Positions 41,416 through 50,143 of a stretch of DNA of 64,000 nt are shown here, piece by piece. The notes under the pieces were generated by a model, which saw nothing but the letters and a program-made list of their open reading frames with translations, was not told the DNA's origin and searched no databases. Source of the DNA: Hyphococcus aureus (lineage in GTDB: Bacteria > Pseudomonadota > Alphaproteobacteria > Caulobacterales > Parvularculaceae); assembly GCF_042643165.1 (NCBI RefSeq), contig NZ_JBHRSH010000002.1, forward strand, positions 1,054,001 to 1,118,000. The letters are read 5' to 3'. A program made the position numbers and the translations under genes. Position 1 is the stretch's first letter, and each line of letters begins with the position of its first letter.

Positions 41416-42103
41416 ATCGAAGAAAGCGGAGAAAAAAGCGCCGCCCAGGCCTAAGCCGGTGAATGTAGGTCAGGCCCCGCGCAAGACCACCCTCGCCGCC
41501 TCGATCCCGACGCCGAGCATGGCCCCGGTGAAAGACGCGCCTCAGGCCGACGCCGAGGCTTCCGTCAACACCGAAGCCTCGCAAAGCGCGAAACAGAATT
41601 TCAAGGTCAACGACAAGATCGTCTATCCCGCCCACGGGGTCGGCAAGATCACCAATCTTGAAAAGCAGCAAGTCGCAGGCATTCCGATTGAGCTGTTTGT
41701 TATCGCCTTCGATCAGGAGAAGATGAAGCTGCGCGTGCCCACGGGCAAGGCGAAAGCGGCGGGGATGCGCCCCCTCTCCGACGACAAGACGGTGAAAGAC
41801 GCCATCTCCACGCTGAAAGGCCGTGCGCGGATCAAGCGCACCATGTGGAGCCGCCGCGCGCAGGAATATGACGCCAAGATCAATTCCGGCGACATGAAGC
41901 TTGTGGCGGAAGTTGTCCGCGACCTTTATCGCGGCGACGATCAGCCGGAGCAGAGCTATTCCGAACGTCAGCTTTTCGAAGCTGCGCTTGACCGCATGGC
42001 CCGCGAAGTTGCGGCCGTGCGCAATGTGGATCTCGGCAATGCGATTGAAGAGCTTGAAAGCGTTCTGAAAAAGAAAACCGCCGCCGCCACGGCCGCCGCC
42101 TAG
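41297..42103 (+). CDS. carD: CarD-family transcription regulator (internal start uncertain)
   Basis: RNA-polymerase-binding regulator that stabilises open promoter complexes, notably at rRNA promoters. 268 codons from GTG 41297. The first about 50 are still Lys/Ala-rich; the CarD/TRCF-type interaction domain is about residues 105-165 (FKVNDKIVYPAHGVGKITNLEKQ), followed by the helical DNA-binding part (STLKGRARIKRTMWSRRAQEYDAKI ... RNVDLGNAIEELESVL). The same frame is open upstream to 41045 except for the TAG at 41276. Possible starts are GTG 41297, GTG 41459 (AGG 9 bases before) and ATG 41519. The CarD core domains are intact. The gene converges with the nuclease-like gene, sharing CTAG as both stops. 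Confidence 0.85.
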   Translation: MKTSAKKAPAKKAAPKAAKKATVKTSAKKAAPAKAAKKTASKKAEKKAPPRPKPVNVGQAPRKTTLAASIPTPSMAPVKDAPQADAEASVNTEASQSAKQNFKVNDKIVYPAHGVGKITNLEKQQVAGIPIELFVIAFDQEKMKLRVPTGKAKAAGMRPLSDDKTVKDAISTLKGRARIKRTMWSRRAQEYDAKINSGDMKLVAEVVRDLYRGDDQPEQSYSERQLFEAALDRMAREVAAVRNVDLGNAIEELESVLKKKTAAATAAA

Positions 42104-42843
42104 TCCAGCCGCTCAATCTGCAAGGGATGTTTGAGGTCGATCGACGGACCGTTGATCGCCTCAACAAATCCGCGCACGCGGATATTTGCGCCGTCAAACG
42201 CCGCCAGGTCCACGCCGCTTTTCAGCCAGCGCGTATAAAGCCGTGAGGCGGCGCCGGCGGTGAAATCCTCGCGAAAGTCCTCGCCGAAATTGAGATAAAA
42301 CCGGCTTCCATGCTTTTCGGCGCGAAGGACTGTTCCTTCAATGAGGTTGTATGCGCCGACAGCGCCATACGCCTTGTCTGCGTCGAAGATGCGATAGTCT
42401 TGCAACGCCCAAAGTCCGGTTTTCCCGGTACGCGCCTCTTGTTCAAGCGCAAGCAGACGCCGAATGAAGTCATGATTTTCTGTCTGCGGCGTAACACGCA
42501 CGGCGCCGGCCCGCGTTAAGGTCTCCTGCAAGGTCTCCTCTGCACCGGCAACCTTCACTATAACTGGCTTTACGCCCCACCGCGTTGGCGGCAGCGCGTC
42601 TTCCACGTCCACGCGGCTGGACAAAAGAGCCTGCAAGGCAATGCGCGATCGCTCAAAATAAGCCGGCGCCTGATCGCCCAAGACATAAAGCGGCGGCGCC
42701 ATCACATCCGCCAGCAAATATTCAACGTCACCAGCGAGGAAACGGCTACCCGATAAAGCCTGTGCATTGGGAACAATCGTTTGCGCAAAACTGCGAGACA
42801 CGCCAAGCGCCAGAACGCCGCCAAGGAGATACCGGCGCTTCAC
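42100..42843 (-). CDS. SNase-like (thermonuclease-fold) exported protein
   Basis: 247 residues. A short signal-like N-terminus (KRRYLLGGVLALGVSRSFAQ) then an SNase-related barrel: GDVEYLLADVMAPPLYVLG near residue 43, EEARTGKTGLWALQDYRIFDAD near 140, and a C-terminal OB-like part FYLNFGEDFREDFTAG ... VRGFVEAINGPSIDLKHP. The usual catalytic Arg/Glu triad of active nucleases is not evident, so it may be non-catalytic. The GTG start overlaps the pbpC stop as GTGA. Last gene of the yfaS-pbpC operon. Confidence 0.7.
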   Translation of the reverse strand: MKRRYLLGGVLALGVSRSFAQTIVPNAQALSGSRFLAGDVEYLLADVMAPPLYVLGDQAPAYFERSRIALQALLSSRVDVEDALPPTRWGVKPVIVKVAGAEETLQETLTRAGAVRVTPQTENHDFIRRLLALEQEARTGKTGLWALQDYRIFDADKAYGAVGAYNLIEGTVLRAEKHGSRFYLNFGEDFREDFTAGAASRLYTRWLKSGVDLAAFDGANIRVRGFVEAINGPSIDLKHPLQIERLD

Positions 42844-44900
42844 CCGGAAATCACGCGCACTTTCGAGCGCGACTTGCGCCCCGCCCTGTCGACAACGGTG
42901 ACATCGTAAAATCCGGCTCGCGACGGCCGCCACACATGCCGGCCGCTGGTTTCTTCAAGCGTCAACGGCTCGCCATTGACATACCAGCGCAGATCGCCCT
43001 CACCGCCACGAGCCGCAAGCGAAAAGCCGCGCTCGTCCTTGCCCATAAAAACCTCGACGCCATCGCGAGGAAAAACGATCTGAGGCGGCGCGGCTGATTG
43101 TGCGCGCTCGAACCGGGCCATGGCGAGCAAAGGAGCCTCGTCTTCCATGTCTTCGATGTCGCCTTCCGTGGCGCCGTCGCGATCAAGCATGTCAAAAACG
43201 TCGAACAAGAGCGGCGCCGCAGTGTTGCGGCCGGTGGCGCCCGGTCGTGGCGCGCCGTCGGCGCGTCCTACCCAGACGACGATCGTGTATCCCCCGCCAT
43301 GTCCCGCAGCCCAGGCGTCGCGATAGCCGTAGGACGTGCCCGTCTTGAAAGCGACGCGTGTCGCCTTGCGCGCCAGATCAGCCGGCACCCGGCCTTCCAA
43401 TGCCGGCGCCCCGGCGAGAATCGACGAAATACGCGCGGCGGTGTCTTCGGAGAAAAGACGATAGGCGTGTATGGGCTGTTTCTCGTCCGCCGCCTTCCAG
43501 ACCAAGGGCGCGACTTCACCGCCGCTGCCGAGCCCGGCGTAAAGCGCTGCAATCTCGCGCGCGGTAACCCCGGCGCCGCCAAGCGCCAAAGCGAGCCCCG
43601 GCGACTTGGTCGCGCGGTTCGGCGTCTTGAGATCGACCCCCGCCGCCCGCATCAGCGAAGCGAAACGCGATGCGCCGACACGGTCGAGGGCGCGCACGGC
43701 GGGAACATTCAAGGAGTGCTGCAAGGCCTCGCGCACACGCACCTCGCCGCGGAAAGTGCGGTCGAAATTCTCGGGGGCATAATCCCCGAAGGCGCGCGGC
43801 ATGTCGTCGATCACGGTGTTCGCAGACGCATAGCCCGCTTCAAACGCAAGACCATAGATAAACGGTTTTAACGCAGACCCCGGCGAGCGCGTGGCGGCGG
43901 TCAGGTCTATCCATCCTCCTTTGACGTCGAGACCGGAGGATCCAACGCTCGCGCGCACGGCCCGGGTTTTGTTCTCTACGATAATCAGTGACGCTGTGGC
44001 GCCGTCATCGAACTGTTTCACATATTGGCTGAGCGCCTTTTCCGCACGCGCCTGAAGTGAAGCGTCGAGTGTTGACCGGGTAACGCCGGGCTTTTCAGCG
44101 CGCGCCAGCTCCTGCGTCGCATGATAGGCCAGACGCGGCAAGGGGTGGCGCGATTGCGGCAAACGCGCCTCACCCGCTTCAGTCATATGGATTTCATCCA
44201 TGACGCCGGCGGCCGCCAGTTTTTCCAGTATTTCCTGACGCGCTTGCCGCGCCGCACCTGCCCGCAAATCCGGACGGCGCGCTTCCGGCGCTTGCGGCAG
44301 TGCGATCAATAAAGCCTGCTCAGCGTCGGTAAGGCGCGTCGGCTCCTTGTCGAAATAAATGCGGCTCGCGGCGCGCACCCCTTCTATGTTGCCGCCATAA
44401 GGCGCCAGCGTCAGATAAAGCTCAAGAATTTCGTCCTTTAACAGACGCCGCTCAATCTGGAGCGCCCGCACCATTTCTGCGAATTTCGCGCCGACATTCC
44501 GCTTGCGGGGCTCAAGGAGACGCGCCGTCTGCATGGTGATTGTCGACGCGCCGGAGACCACATGACCCGCTTTCGCCGAAGAAACGCCGGCGCGCATCAC
44601 CGCAAGCAGATCGACACCCCAGTGCTTGTAGAAACGCTTGTCTTCGACAGCAATCAAACGCTCGACAAAAATCGGATCGATCTGATCGAGATTAGCTTCA
44701 AACCGCCAGCGCCCTTCCGGCGTCGCGAAGGCATGCAGCCATTCGCCATTCCGGTCCGTCACCAGCGGCGACAAATCCTGAGCCCGCTTGAGCGGCGGCG
44801 GAAAAAGCAGATCAAGCGCAGCAATGGCGGCGAGGACCGCCAGCACCAAAAAGACTATTCGGCGCTGGCGCGTTTTCATGATATCGCGCTCCGCAATCAT
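42840..44900 (-). CDS. pbpC: Penicillin-binding protein 1C (bifunctional class A PBP)
   Basis: Peptidoglycan glycosyltransferase and transpeptidase-like protein anchored in the inner membrane. 686 residues. Membrane anchor IVFLVLAVLAAIAALDLLF near residue 15-33. Glycosyltransferase domain: VEDKRFYKHWGVD near 85 (catalytic Glu), GASTITMQ near 115, AKFAEMVRALQIE. Transpeptidase: RSPGSALKPFIYG (SxxK) near 335, HSLNVPAV (SxN) near 395, FKTGTSYGYRDAW (KTG) near 510. C-terminal Ig-like domain with the PBP1C pattern (PRDGVEVF, LRWYVNGEPL). ATG 44900 overlaps the yfaS stop (ATGA); ATG 44879 with GGAG is an alternative. Pairing with yfaS is conserved. Confidence 0.94.
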   Translation of the reverse strand: MIAERDIMKTRQRRIVFLVLAVLAAIAALDLLFPPPLKRAQDLSPLVTDRNGEWLHAFATPEGRWRFEANLDQIDPIFVERLIAVEDKRFYKHWGVDLLAVMRAGVSSAKAGHVVSGASTITMQTARLLEPRKRNVGAKFAEMVRALQIERRLLKDEILELYLTLAPYGGNIEGVRAASRIYFDKEPTRLTDAEQALLIALPQAPEARRPDLRAGAARQARQEILEKLAAAGVMDEIHMTEAGEARLPQSRHPLPRLAYHATQELARAEKPGVTRSTLDASLQARAEKALSQYVKQFDDGATASLIIVENKTRAVRASVGSSGLDVKGGWIDLTAATRSPGSALKPFIYGLAFEAGYASANTVIDDMPRAFGDYAPENFDRTFRGEVRVREALQHSLNVPAVRALDRVGASRFASLMRAAGVDLKTPNRATKSPGLALALGGAGVTAREIAALYAGLGSGGEVAPLVWKAADEKQPIHAYRLFSEDTAARISSILAGAPALEGRVPADLARKATRVAFKTGTSYGYRDAWAAGHGGGYTIVVWVGRADGAPRPGATGRNTAAPLLFDVFDMLDRDGATEGDIEDMEDEAPLLAMARFERAQSAAPPQIVFPRDGVEVFMGKDERGFSLAARGGEGDLRWYVNGEPLTLEETSGRHVWRPSRAGFYDVTVVDRAGRKSRSKVRVISG

Positions 44901-47900
44901 TCCGCGGCGGCGATGGAAATGCGCCCGACCTCGGTCCGGGCGAATTCTCCGGGGCGGTACATATCTTCAATGACGGCGCCCGGCATCACGAAGGCGCCAG
45001 GCGTGACTGCACGCACCACATAAGCAAGGGTGAAGCGGTTGCGCCCATTCACATCGACGGCGGCGACAAATCGGTCATCGCGCGCTTCAGCGACTTTCGA
45101 ATAGGAAAGGGCGCCAACCCATTTATAGGGACCATTATTGCCAGCCCCACCCGCATCATCAGGATTAAGGACGGTCTCGATCTCAAGCCCCGCAGGCAAG
45201 AGGTCCGCAATCACCGCCGGGTGAAGGCGCTGATCCGTCGCTGTCCCGCTGATGACGACAACAAGCCGATCGTTCTGGCGCACGGTCGATAAATCCGCCG
45301 GGCGACCGTCACGGGTGGCGATGCGTTTGGTCAGGGAGAACCCTTGGGCCGCTGCAGGCGGCGCAGCGGTCGGCGAACCTGACACTGTCAGGGAACGGAA
45401 TATCTGTCCCTCACCGTCATTGCGATAGGAAACGCCAGCCTCAATTTCCGCATCCTCCGGTGCAAAAGACGGCGCCGGCGGCAAGTCGGTGAGGCTCTGA
45501 CCGTTGACGGTCAGCTCCACCGCCTCCGATGTCCGCAAAAGCGCCTGTGCTGCAAGCAGCGTGAACGCTTTTTCCTGCGTATGCATACGGCTCGGCTCTT
45601 TCATATAGATTTTGAGCTGCTCGACGAATGCTTCGGTCTTGTCGGTCTGGCCGGACTCAACCGCAAGCGCCACAAGCCCGGCCACATCACGCAGATTGGT
45701 CTGGTAGTAATCGCCGCGATTTTGCCAGCCCACCGCCTGCATCGCTTGTTTGAAGGCGCTCTCTGCGCGGGCGCGGTCGCCCATCATGGCGAGCGCCGCG
45801 CCGATATGGGCCCGCGCGAGCGGGCTCGGCGTGCCTTCAAGCAGCGCATCATGGAAATAGCGGAGATCGGAAAGGTCAGCCCGTCCTGCGCGCGCCAATA
45901 CATAGAGCGCATAGGCTGCAGAGCGGCGTTTCAGGAATTCACGCGTGTCGTTGTTATTCGCAAATTCCGGCACACTGGTCTGGTAACTTGCAAGGTACCA
46001 GCGATCGACGCGCGCAATATCGGCAAGCGACTCATAAGCGCGGTCGAGCGCTTCATCCGGCACCGCATAACCTTCGTTCTTGGCGCGATAGAGGAAGTCG
46101 GTGACATAGGCGCCGAGCCAAGGCGACGCCCACCGGTCGCCCACCCGCCACAGACCGAAAGCGCCGTCGGGCGACTGCCGGTTGAGAAGCTCGTTCACAG
46201 CCTTCTGTACACGCGGCCGCACAGCCCGCTCCGGCCCCTTGCCCACTTCGCCGCCGAGCACATCAACAAACAGGAGCGGCATCGCTGAACTCGTCAACTG
46301 TTCGGAGCAACCATAGGGGTAGCGATAAAGCGCATCGAGCAGCGGCCCCGGCTCGATCCCGTCAAGACGAGAGAAGGACACCGCGACATCCGCTGAACCG
46401 GGCACAAACGGTTGGGTAACCGCGTCGGTAAGCTGGAACGTCTCACCGGGCTCCAGCGCGGCGGTTCGCACTTCCGTGACGGGGAAATAGGGCGTGCGCG
46501 ACTGGATCGGATAGGAACGCGAAACCGCAAACCCGCCCGGCCCTTCAACGCTGAGGCTGACCGCCCCGATGCCGACTTCGCCGGTTGTGAACGAGAATGC
46601 TTTGGTCTGCTTCTCGCCCTGCGCCAGCGTGAAAGTTTCGGCGGTTGAAAGACCAACCGGCCCCTCACCCGCAAGCGAAACTTTATAGTCGCCGGCCTGC
46701 CCGTCGACATTGTCGATCAGGAGCGTCGCCGTCGCAGTGTCGCCGGGTGCAAGGAAGCGCGGCAGGGAAAGCTCCGCCGGCACGGGATCGCGCACGGTCA
46801 GCGGCTCAGAATCCGAACCAAGCTTATCCTTCGACCAGGCGACCGCCATCAGGCGCAATTCGCCGTTAAAGTCAGGCACCTCAATGGGAACGCTCGCCTT
46901 ACCGCCAGCGCCGACGGTTACGGGTCCGGTAAACAGCGCCACCGATTTTGTCGGCACGACGGTCAATCCTTCGCCGCCAATGGCGTCGCCGCCAAACCGC
47001 GCCGCAGCGCCAAGATTGGCGTCAAGGATGCGGCCGTAATCATCGCGAATGGAAACACCGAGACGTTTCTTGCCGTAATAATAATCGACCGGATCAGGCG
47101 AAGCGAATTTCGTCAGGCGCAAAATGCCCTCATCCACCGCAGCCACAGTCATCATCACCGTGGAGCCCGGCGCGGCGCCGCCGACCGTCACCGGCAGATC
47201 GAGCCGCTGGCGCGGACGGAACACCTCGGGATCGTCAATCGCAACATTGAGTTTACGCGCCGACATATCGAACGGCACATAAGAGACCGCCATGGCGCGA
47301 CGTGGCACCGGCCTGTCGCCGGGATCGCGCGGCGTCACCACCGTCGCCATGACATAAAAGCCCGCACCCCAGCTCGGGTCCGTATCGACGATAATCTCGC
47401 GGCCCTTCGCTTCAACGCCCATACGCTGGACGAGGTGCACCTTATCCGTGGCGATCACGATGGTCGCCTCGCCTTCATAGGGCGGATTAAGGAACAGACG
47501 CGCGCGCGAACCGGGCGTCACCTTGTCTGTCTGCAAGGTTAGCGCCGCCTGATCGGGCGAATCTGCGCCTGACGCATAAGACCGCCAGCCGACATAAAAC
47601 CTGATATCGCTTTTCGCCTTGCCGCCCGCTTGGGACACAGTCAGGCGATAGGTGCCCGGATCGACCCGCTGGCCGACAAGGGTAGCTATCTGCTCAGGGC
47701 CCGTCTTGCCGCGGCCCTCAGCGATAAGGACATCGCGGAAAGACCGGCGCCAGCGCCACTGGCCATTTTCACGATACCAGTCGAACCAGTAATCTTCTTC
47801 GACAAGACGCCATTCGAGATCGCCCTCAATGGGTTGACCCTGCCAGTCGATCAGGACGGCGTTAACGCCAACCTCTTCGCCCTGACCAAAGCTGGTCTCG

Positions 47901-49849
47901 TCATTGGCAAGCTTCAGACCCACATAAGCATTATCAGGACGCACCGGAATGCGCGCCGATTCACGCACAACGCGTCCGCCGGGTTCTACGACGCCGACAA
48001 CGACATCCGCCCGCATGGGCGCGCCATAATCTTTCGGCGCAGTGTCGACATTGACCGCGATGCTCGCCTGTCCTTCGGCGTCAGTGGTTGTGTTCGGCAA
48101 GGTCAAAAAGCGTTCATCGAAACGGCCATTGACCGGACCGAACCGATAGCTTCCAAAATCCGGAAACGGATTAGGATCGAGACGCAGACGCGCCTCGGCT
48201 TCAACCGCCAGCCCGCTCGCTGGCGCGCCGTAAAGGAAACGGCTTTCAACGGAAAGTTCGCGCGCTTCACCGGGACGGATCGGACTTTTTTCATCGCCCT
48301 CAAGTTTCACCTCAAGGCGCTGCGGAACAAAATCTTCAACCGAGAACTGTTCCGAACCGACAAAACCGTCGACGCCATCGGCTTCGACCTGAATAGACCA
48401 CATGCCGCGCGGCGCCGACGCCGGTACGTCATACTCAAAAGTAAAGCCGCCAATCGTCAATTCATCGATCCGGCGCTTGTCGGCTTCCGTGCCGTTGGGG
48501 CGGCGAACCGTGACCGTCAGCGGACGGTCTTCAATAGCTTTTCCAGCATCGTCGCGCAGAAGACCGGACACATGAACCGTTTCGCCAGGGCGATAGATCC
48601 CGCGATCCAGATAGACAAACGCATCGACTTTCGACGGCGCAGAGCGCCCGCCCACATCTCGGTCCGACAGATCGAGCGGCGCGCGATCGAGATCAAGCGC
48701 CGCGTAATCGTCCTGCGGGCCATAGGCCATCAACATGCGCGGCGTCAGCGGATAATCGCCATTGACCGCCTCCTCGCTGAAACGCGCACGGCCGTCGCCA
48801 TTGGTGATGGCTCGTGCAAGAATATCATTGTTGGCGGCGATCAGCGACAGCTCGACGCCCGCCATGGCGCGCGCCGTCGAAATCGAGCGCACGAAAACAT
48901 CGACGCCATCGGCGCCGGAATAAGTTGTCAGCGCCATGTCGGTAAAAACAATCCAGCGCCAGGCCGATGCGGCGCGCCGATCATCCGCGCCGGGCGACAC
49001 GTCTTTAAGCCGCAGGAAATATGCGCCCGGCTTCAACTCGCCGAGCGCTGCGCCGAGCGCGAAGACCGTGGTGCTGGTCTCATTGCGTTCACCCGCAGTT
49101 GCAAGCTCGCCGGACCAGACTTTGACGCCCACATCCTGACCGTCTTCCTGATCCCAGACATAGGAATACTTGTCTTCGCCGCTGGCTTCACCTGCGACAA
49201 TATTCTTCCTTGCTAGCGACCGGTCGGAAACGCGGTAGACGGTGATCTCCACCTTTTCCACATTGACGGTCTCGATGCCGATCCCGTCCGCTTCAAGGCG
49301 CGGAAGGATGACGCCGTCACCGGCGAAGCCCGCATAGGACGGCTTATCGCCAAAAGCGACGGTCACTTCCTCTGTGCGTTCAAGCCGTTCGCCTTTGGCT
49401 GAAGGCAGTCCGACGCGCAGGCGCACACGATAATCCTTGTCGAATTCAAGGCCGGTGAGGCAAAGCGATGTCCCGTCAATCTCGATGGCCGATCCGTCGG
49501 CGGGGCTAACGCGGACAAAATCGCCATAATTGACGTCGCCGCCATCATTCAGCTCGCGATTGAACTGAAGGCAGGCTTTCGGGGTCGCGGTCCCGGTGTC
49601 GAGGCGCAGGCGCCGATAGGCGAAGTTCTTCGCCTCGAGGACCTCCGGTCTTTCCGCATTATCTGACCGGCGCTCTTGGAAGGGCCGGCGCTGGGCCTGG
49701 CCACGCGTCTCGGCGGAAACAACGGGCTGGCTGTTGGGCGCGCCCCGCGATCCCGAATCGGGGGCGATGGTCCGCCCGAGAAGAAGCCCCGCTGCAAAGG
49801 CCGCCAGAATGCCGGCCGCCGCAATCACATATTGTCTGCGCGCAATCAT
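44897..49849 (-). CDS. Bacterial alpha-2-macroglobulin family protein (YfaS/YfhM-type)
   Basis: Large periplasmic protease trap, thought to protect the envelope and assist PBP1C in wall repair. 1650 residues. N-terminal membrane anchor (YVIAAAGILAAFAAGLLLGR), no lipobox. Macroglobulin domains follow, then the thioester motif YPYGCSEQ near residue 1180 (Cys and Gln present, so a reactive thioester is expected), an alpha/alpha thioester domain (ADIARVDRWYLASYQTS ...), and a receptor-like C-terminal domain. The downstream pbpC overlaps by 4 bases. This is the first gene of a three-gene envelope operon. Confidence 0.93.
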   Translation of the reverse strand: MIARRQYVIAAAGILAAFAAGLLLGRTIAPDSGSRGAPNSQPVVSAETRGQAQRRPFQERRSDNAERPEVLEAKNFAYRRLRLDTGTATPKACLQFNRELNDGGDVNYGDFVRVSPADGSAIEIDGTSLCLTGLEFDKDYRVRLRVGLPSAKGERLERTEEVTVAFGDKPSYAGFAGDGVILPRLEADGIGIETVNVEKVEITVYRVSDRSLARKNIVAGEASGEDKYSYVWDQEDGQDVGVKVWSGELATAGERNETSTTVFALGAALGELKPGAYFLRLKDVSPGADDRRAASAWRWIVFTDMALTTYSGADGVDVFVRSISTARAMAGVELSLIAANNDILARAITNGDGRARFSEEAVNGDYPLTPRMLMAYGPQDDYAALDLDRAPLDLSDRDVGGRSAPSKVDAFVYLDRGIYRPGETVHVSGLLRDDAGKAIEDRPLTVTVRRPNGTEADKRRIDELTIGGFTFEYDVPASAPRGMWSIQVEADGVDGFVGSEQFSVEDFVPQRLEVKLEGDEKSPIRPGEARELSVESRFLYGAPASGLAVEAEARLRLDPNPFPDFGSYRFGPVNGRFDERFLTLPNTTTDAEGQASIAVNVDTAPKDYGAPMRADVVVGVVEPGGRVVRESARIPVRPDNAYVGLKLANDETSFGQGEEVGVNAVLIDWQGQPIEGDLEWRLVEEDYWFDWYRENGQWRWRRSFRDVLIAEGRGKTGPEQIATLVGQRVDPGTYRLTVSQAGGKAKSDIRFYVGWRSYASGADSPDQAALTLQTDKVTPGSRARLFLNPPYEGEATIVIATDKVHLVQRMGVEAKGREIIVDTDPSWGAGFYVMATVVTPRDPGDRPVPRRAMAVSYVPFDMSARKLNVAIDDPEVFRPRQRLDLPVTVGGAAPGSTVMMTVAAVDEGILRLTKFASPDPVDYYYGKKRLGVSIRDDYGRILDANLGAAARFGGDAIGGEGLTVVPTKSVALFTGPVTVGAGGKASVPIEVPDFNGELRLMAVAWSKDKLGSDSEPLTVRDPVPAELSLPRFLAPGDTATATLLIDNVDGQAGDYKVSLAGEGPVGLSTAETFTLAQGEKQTKAFSFTTGEVGIGAVSLSVEGPGGFAVSRSYPIQSRTPYFPVTEVRTAALEPGETFQLTDAVTQPFVPGSADVAVSFSRLDGIEPGPLLDALYRYPYGCSEQLTSSAMPLLFVDVLGGEVGKGPERAVRPRVQKAVNELLNRQSPDGAFGLWRVGDRWASPWLGAYVTDFLYRAKNEGYAVPDEALDRAYESLADIARVDRWYLASYQTSVPEFANNNDTREFLKRRSAAYALYVLARAGRADLSDLRYFHDALLEGTPSPLARAHIGAALAMMGDRARAESAFKQAMQAVGWQNRGDYYQTNLRDVAGLVALAVESGQTDKTEAFVEQLKIYMKEPSRMHTQEKAFTLLAAQALLRTSEAVELTVNGQSLTDLPPAPSFAPEDAEIEAGVSYRNDGEGQIFRSLTVSGSPTAAPPAAAQGFSLTKRIATRDGRPADLSTVRQNDRLVVVISGTATDQRLHPAVIADLLPAGLEIETVLNPDDAGGAGNNGPYKWVGALSYSKVAEARDDRFVAAVDVNGRNRFTLAYVVRAVTPGAFVMPGAVIEDMYRPGEFARTEVGRISIAAAE

Positions 49850-50027
49850 ATCGTCTCCCGCCTAACGCCACTCCGCCCGGATGGTCCCCGCCGGATACCG
49901 CCAGCCAATTATGGCGGTTAATCAACTAAAGGAAAACGATTCCAAGACGTTTTCGGGAAATTTAGGCGGCCAGCCCCATGAATGGTTTTGGTGCAGCGCG
50001 ATATGGGCTAGAAAGCAGGCCGCTAGC
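49850..50027. other. Intergenic stretch between yfaS and tRNA-Arg
   Basis: 178 bases, likely the promoters of yfaS (minus) and tRNA-Arg (plus). No repeat or small gene seen. Confidence 0.4.
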
Positions 50028-50104
50028 GTCCCCGTAGCTCAGCAGGATAGAGCACCAGATTCCTAATCTGGGGGCCACAGGTTCGAATCCTGTCGGGGAC
50101 GCCA
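50028..50104 (+). tRNA. tRNA-Arg (CCT)
   Basis: 77 bases with encoded CCA. Acceptor GTCCCCG pairs with CGGGGAC, D arm AGCTCAGCAGGATAGAGC, anticodon stem CCAGA/TCTGG with loop TTCCTAA (anticodon CCT), T arm ACAGG TTCGAAT CCTGT. No terminator or att-like repeat noted after it. Confidence 0.95.
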
Positions 50105-50143
50105 GTTCAGTTTCGATCATGCCGCAAGAACAAAGGCCGGGCG

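Noticed and set aside
47630..49216. A 528-codon plus-strand open frame opposite yfaS
   Set aside because: It is antisense to a well-supported 1650-residue gene, is Arg-rich without domain motifs, and arises from GC-rich codon structure. The frames at 59480-60475 and 9616-10578 are rejected for the same reason.
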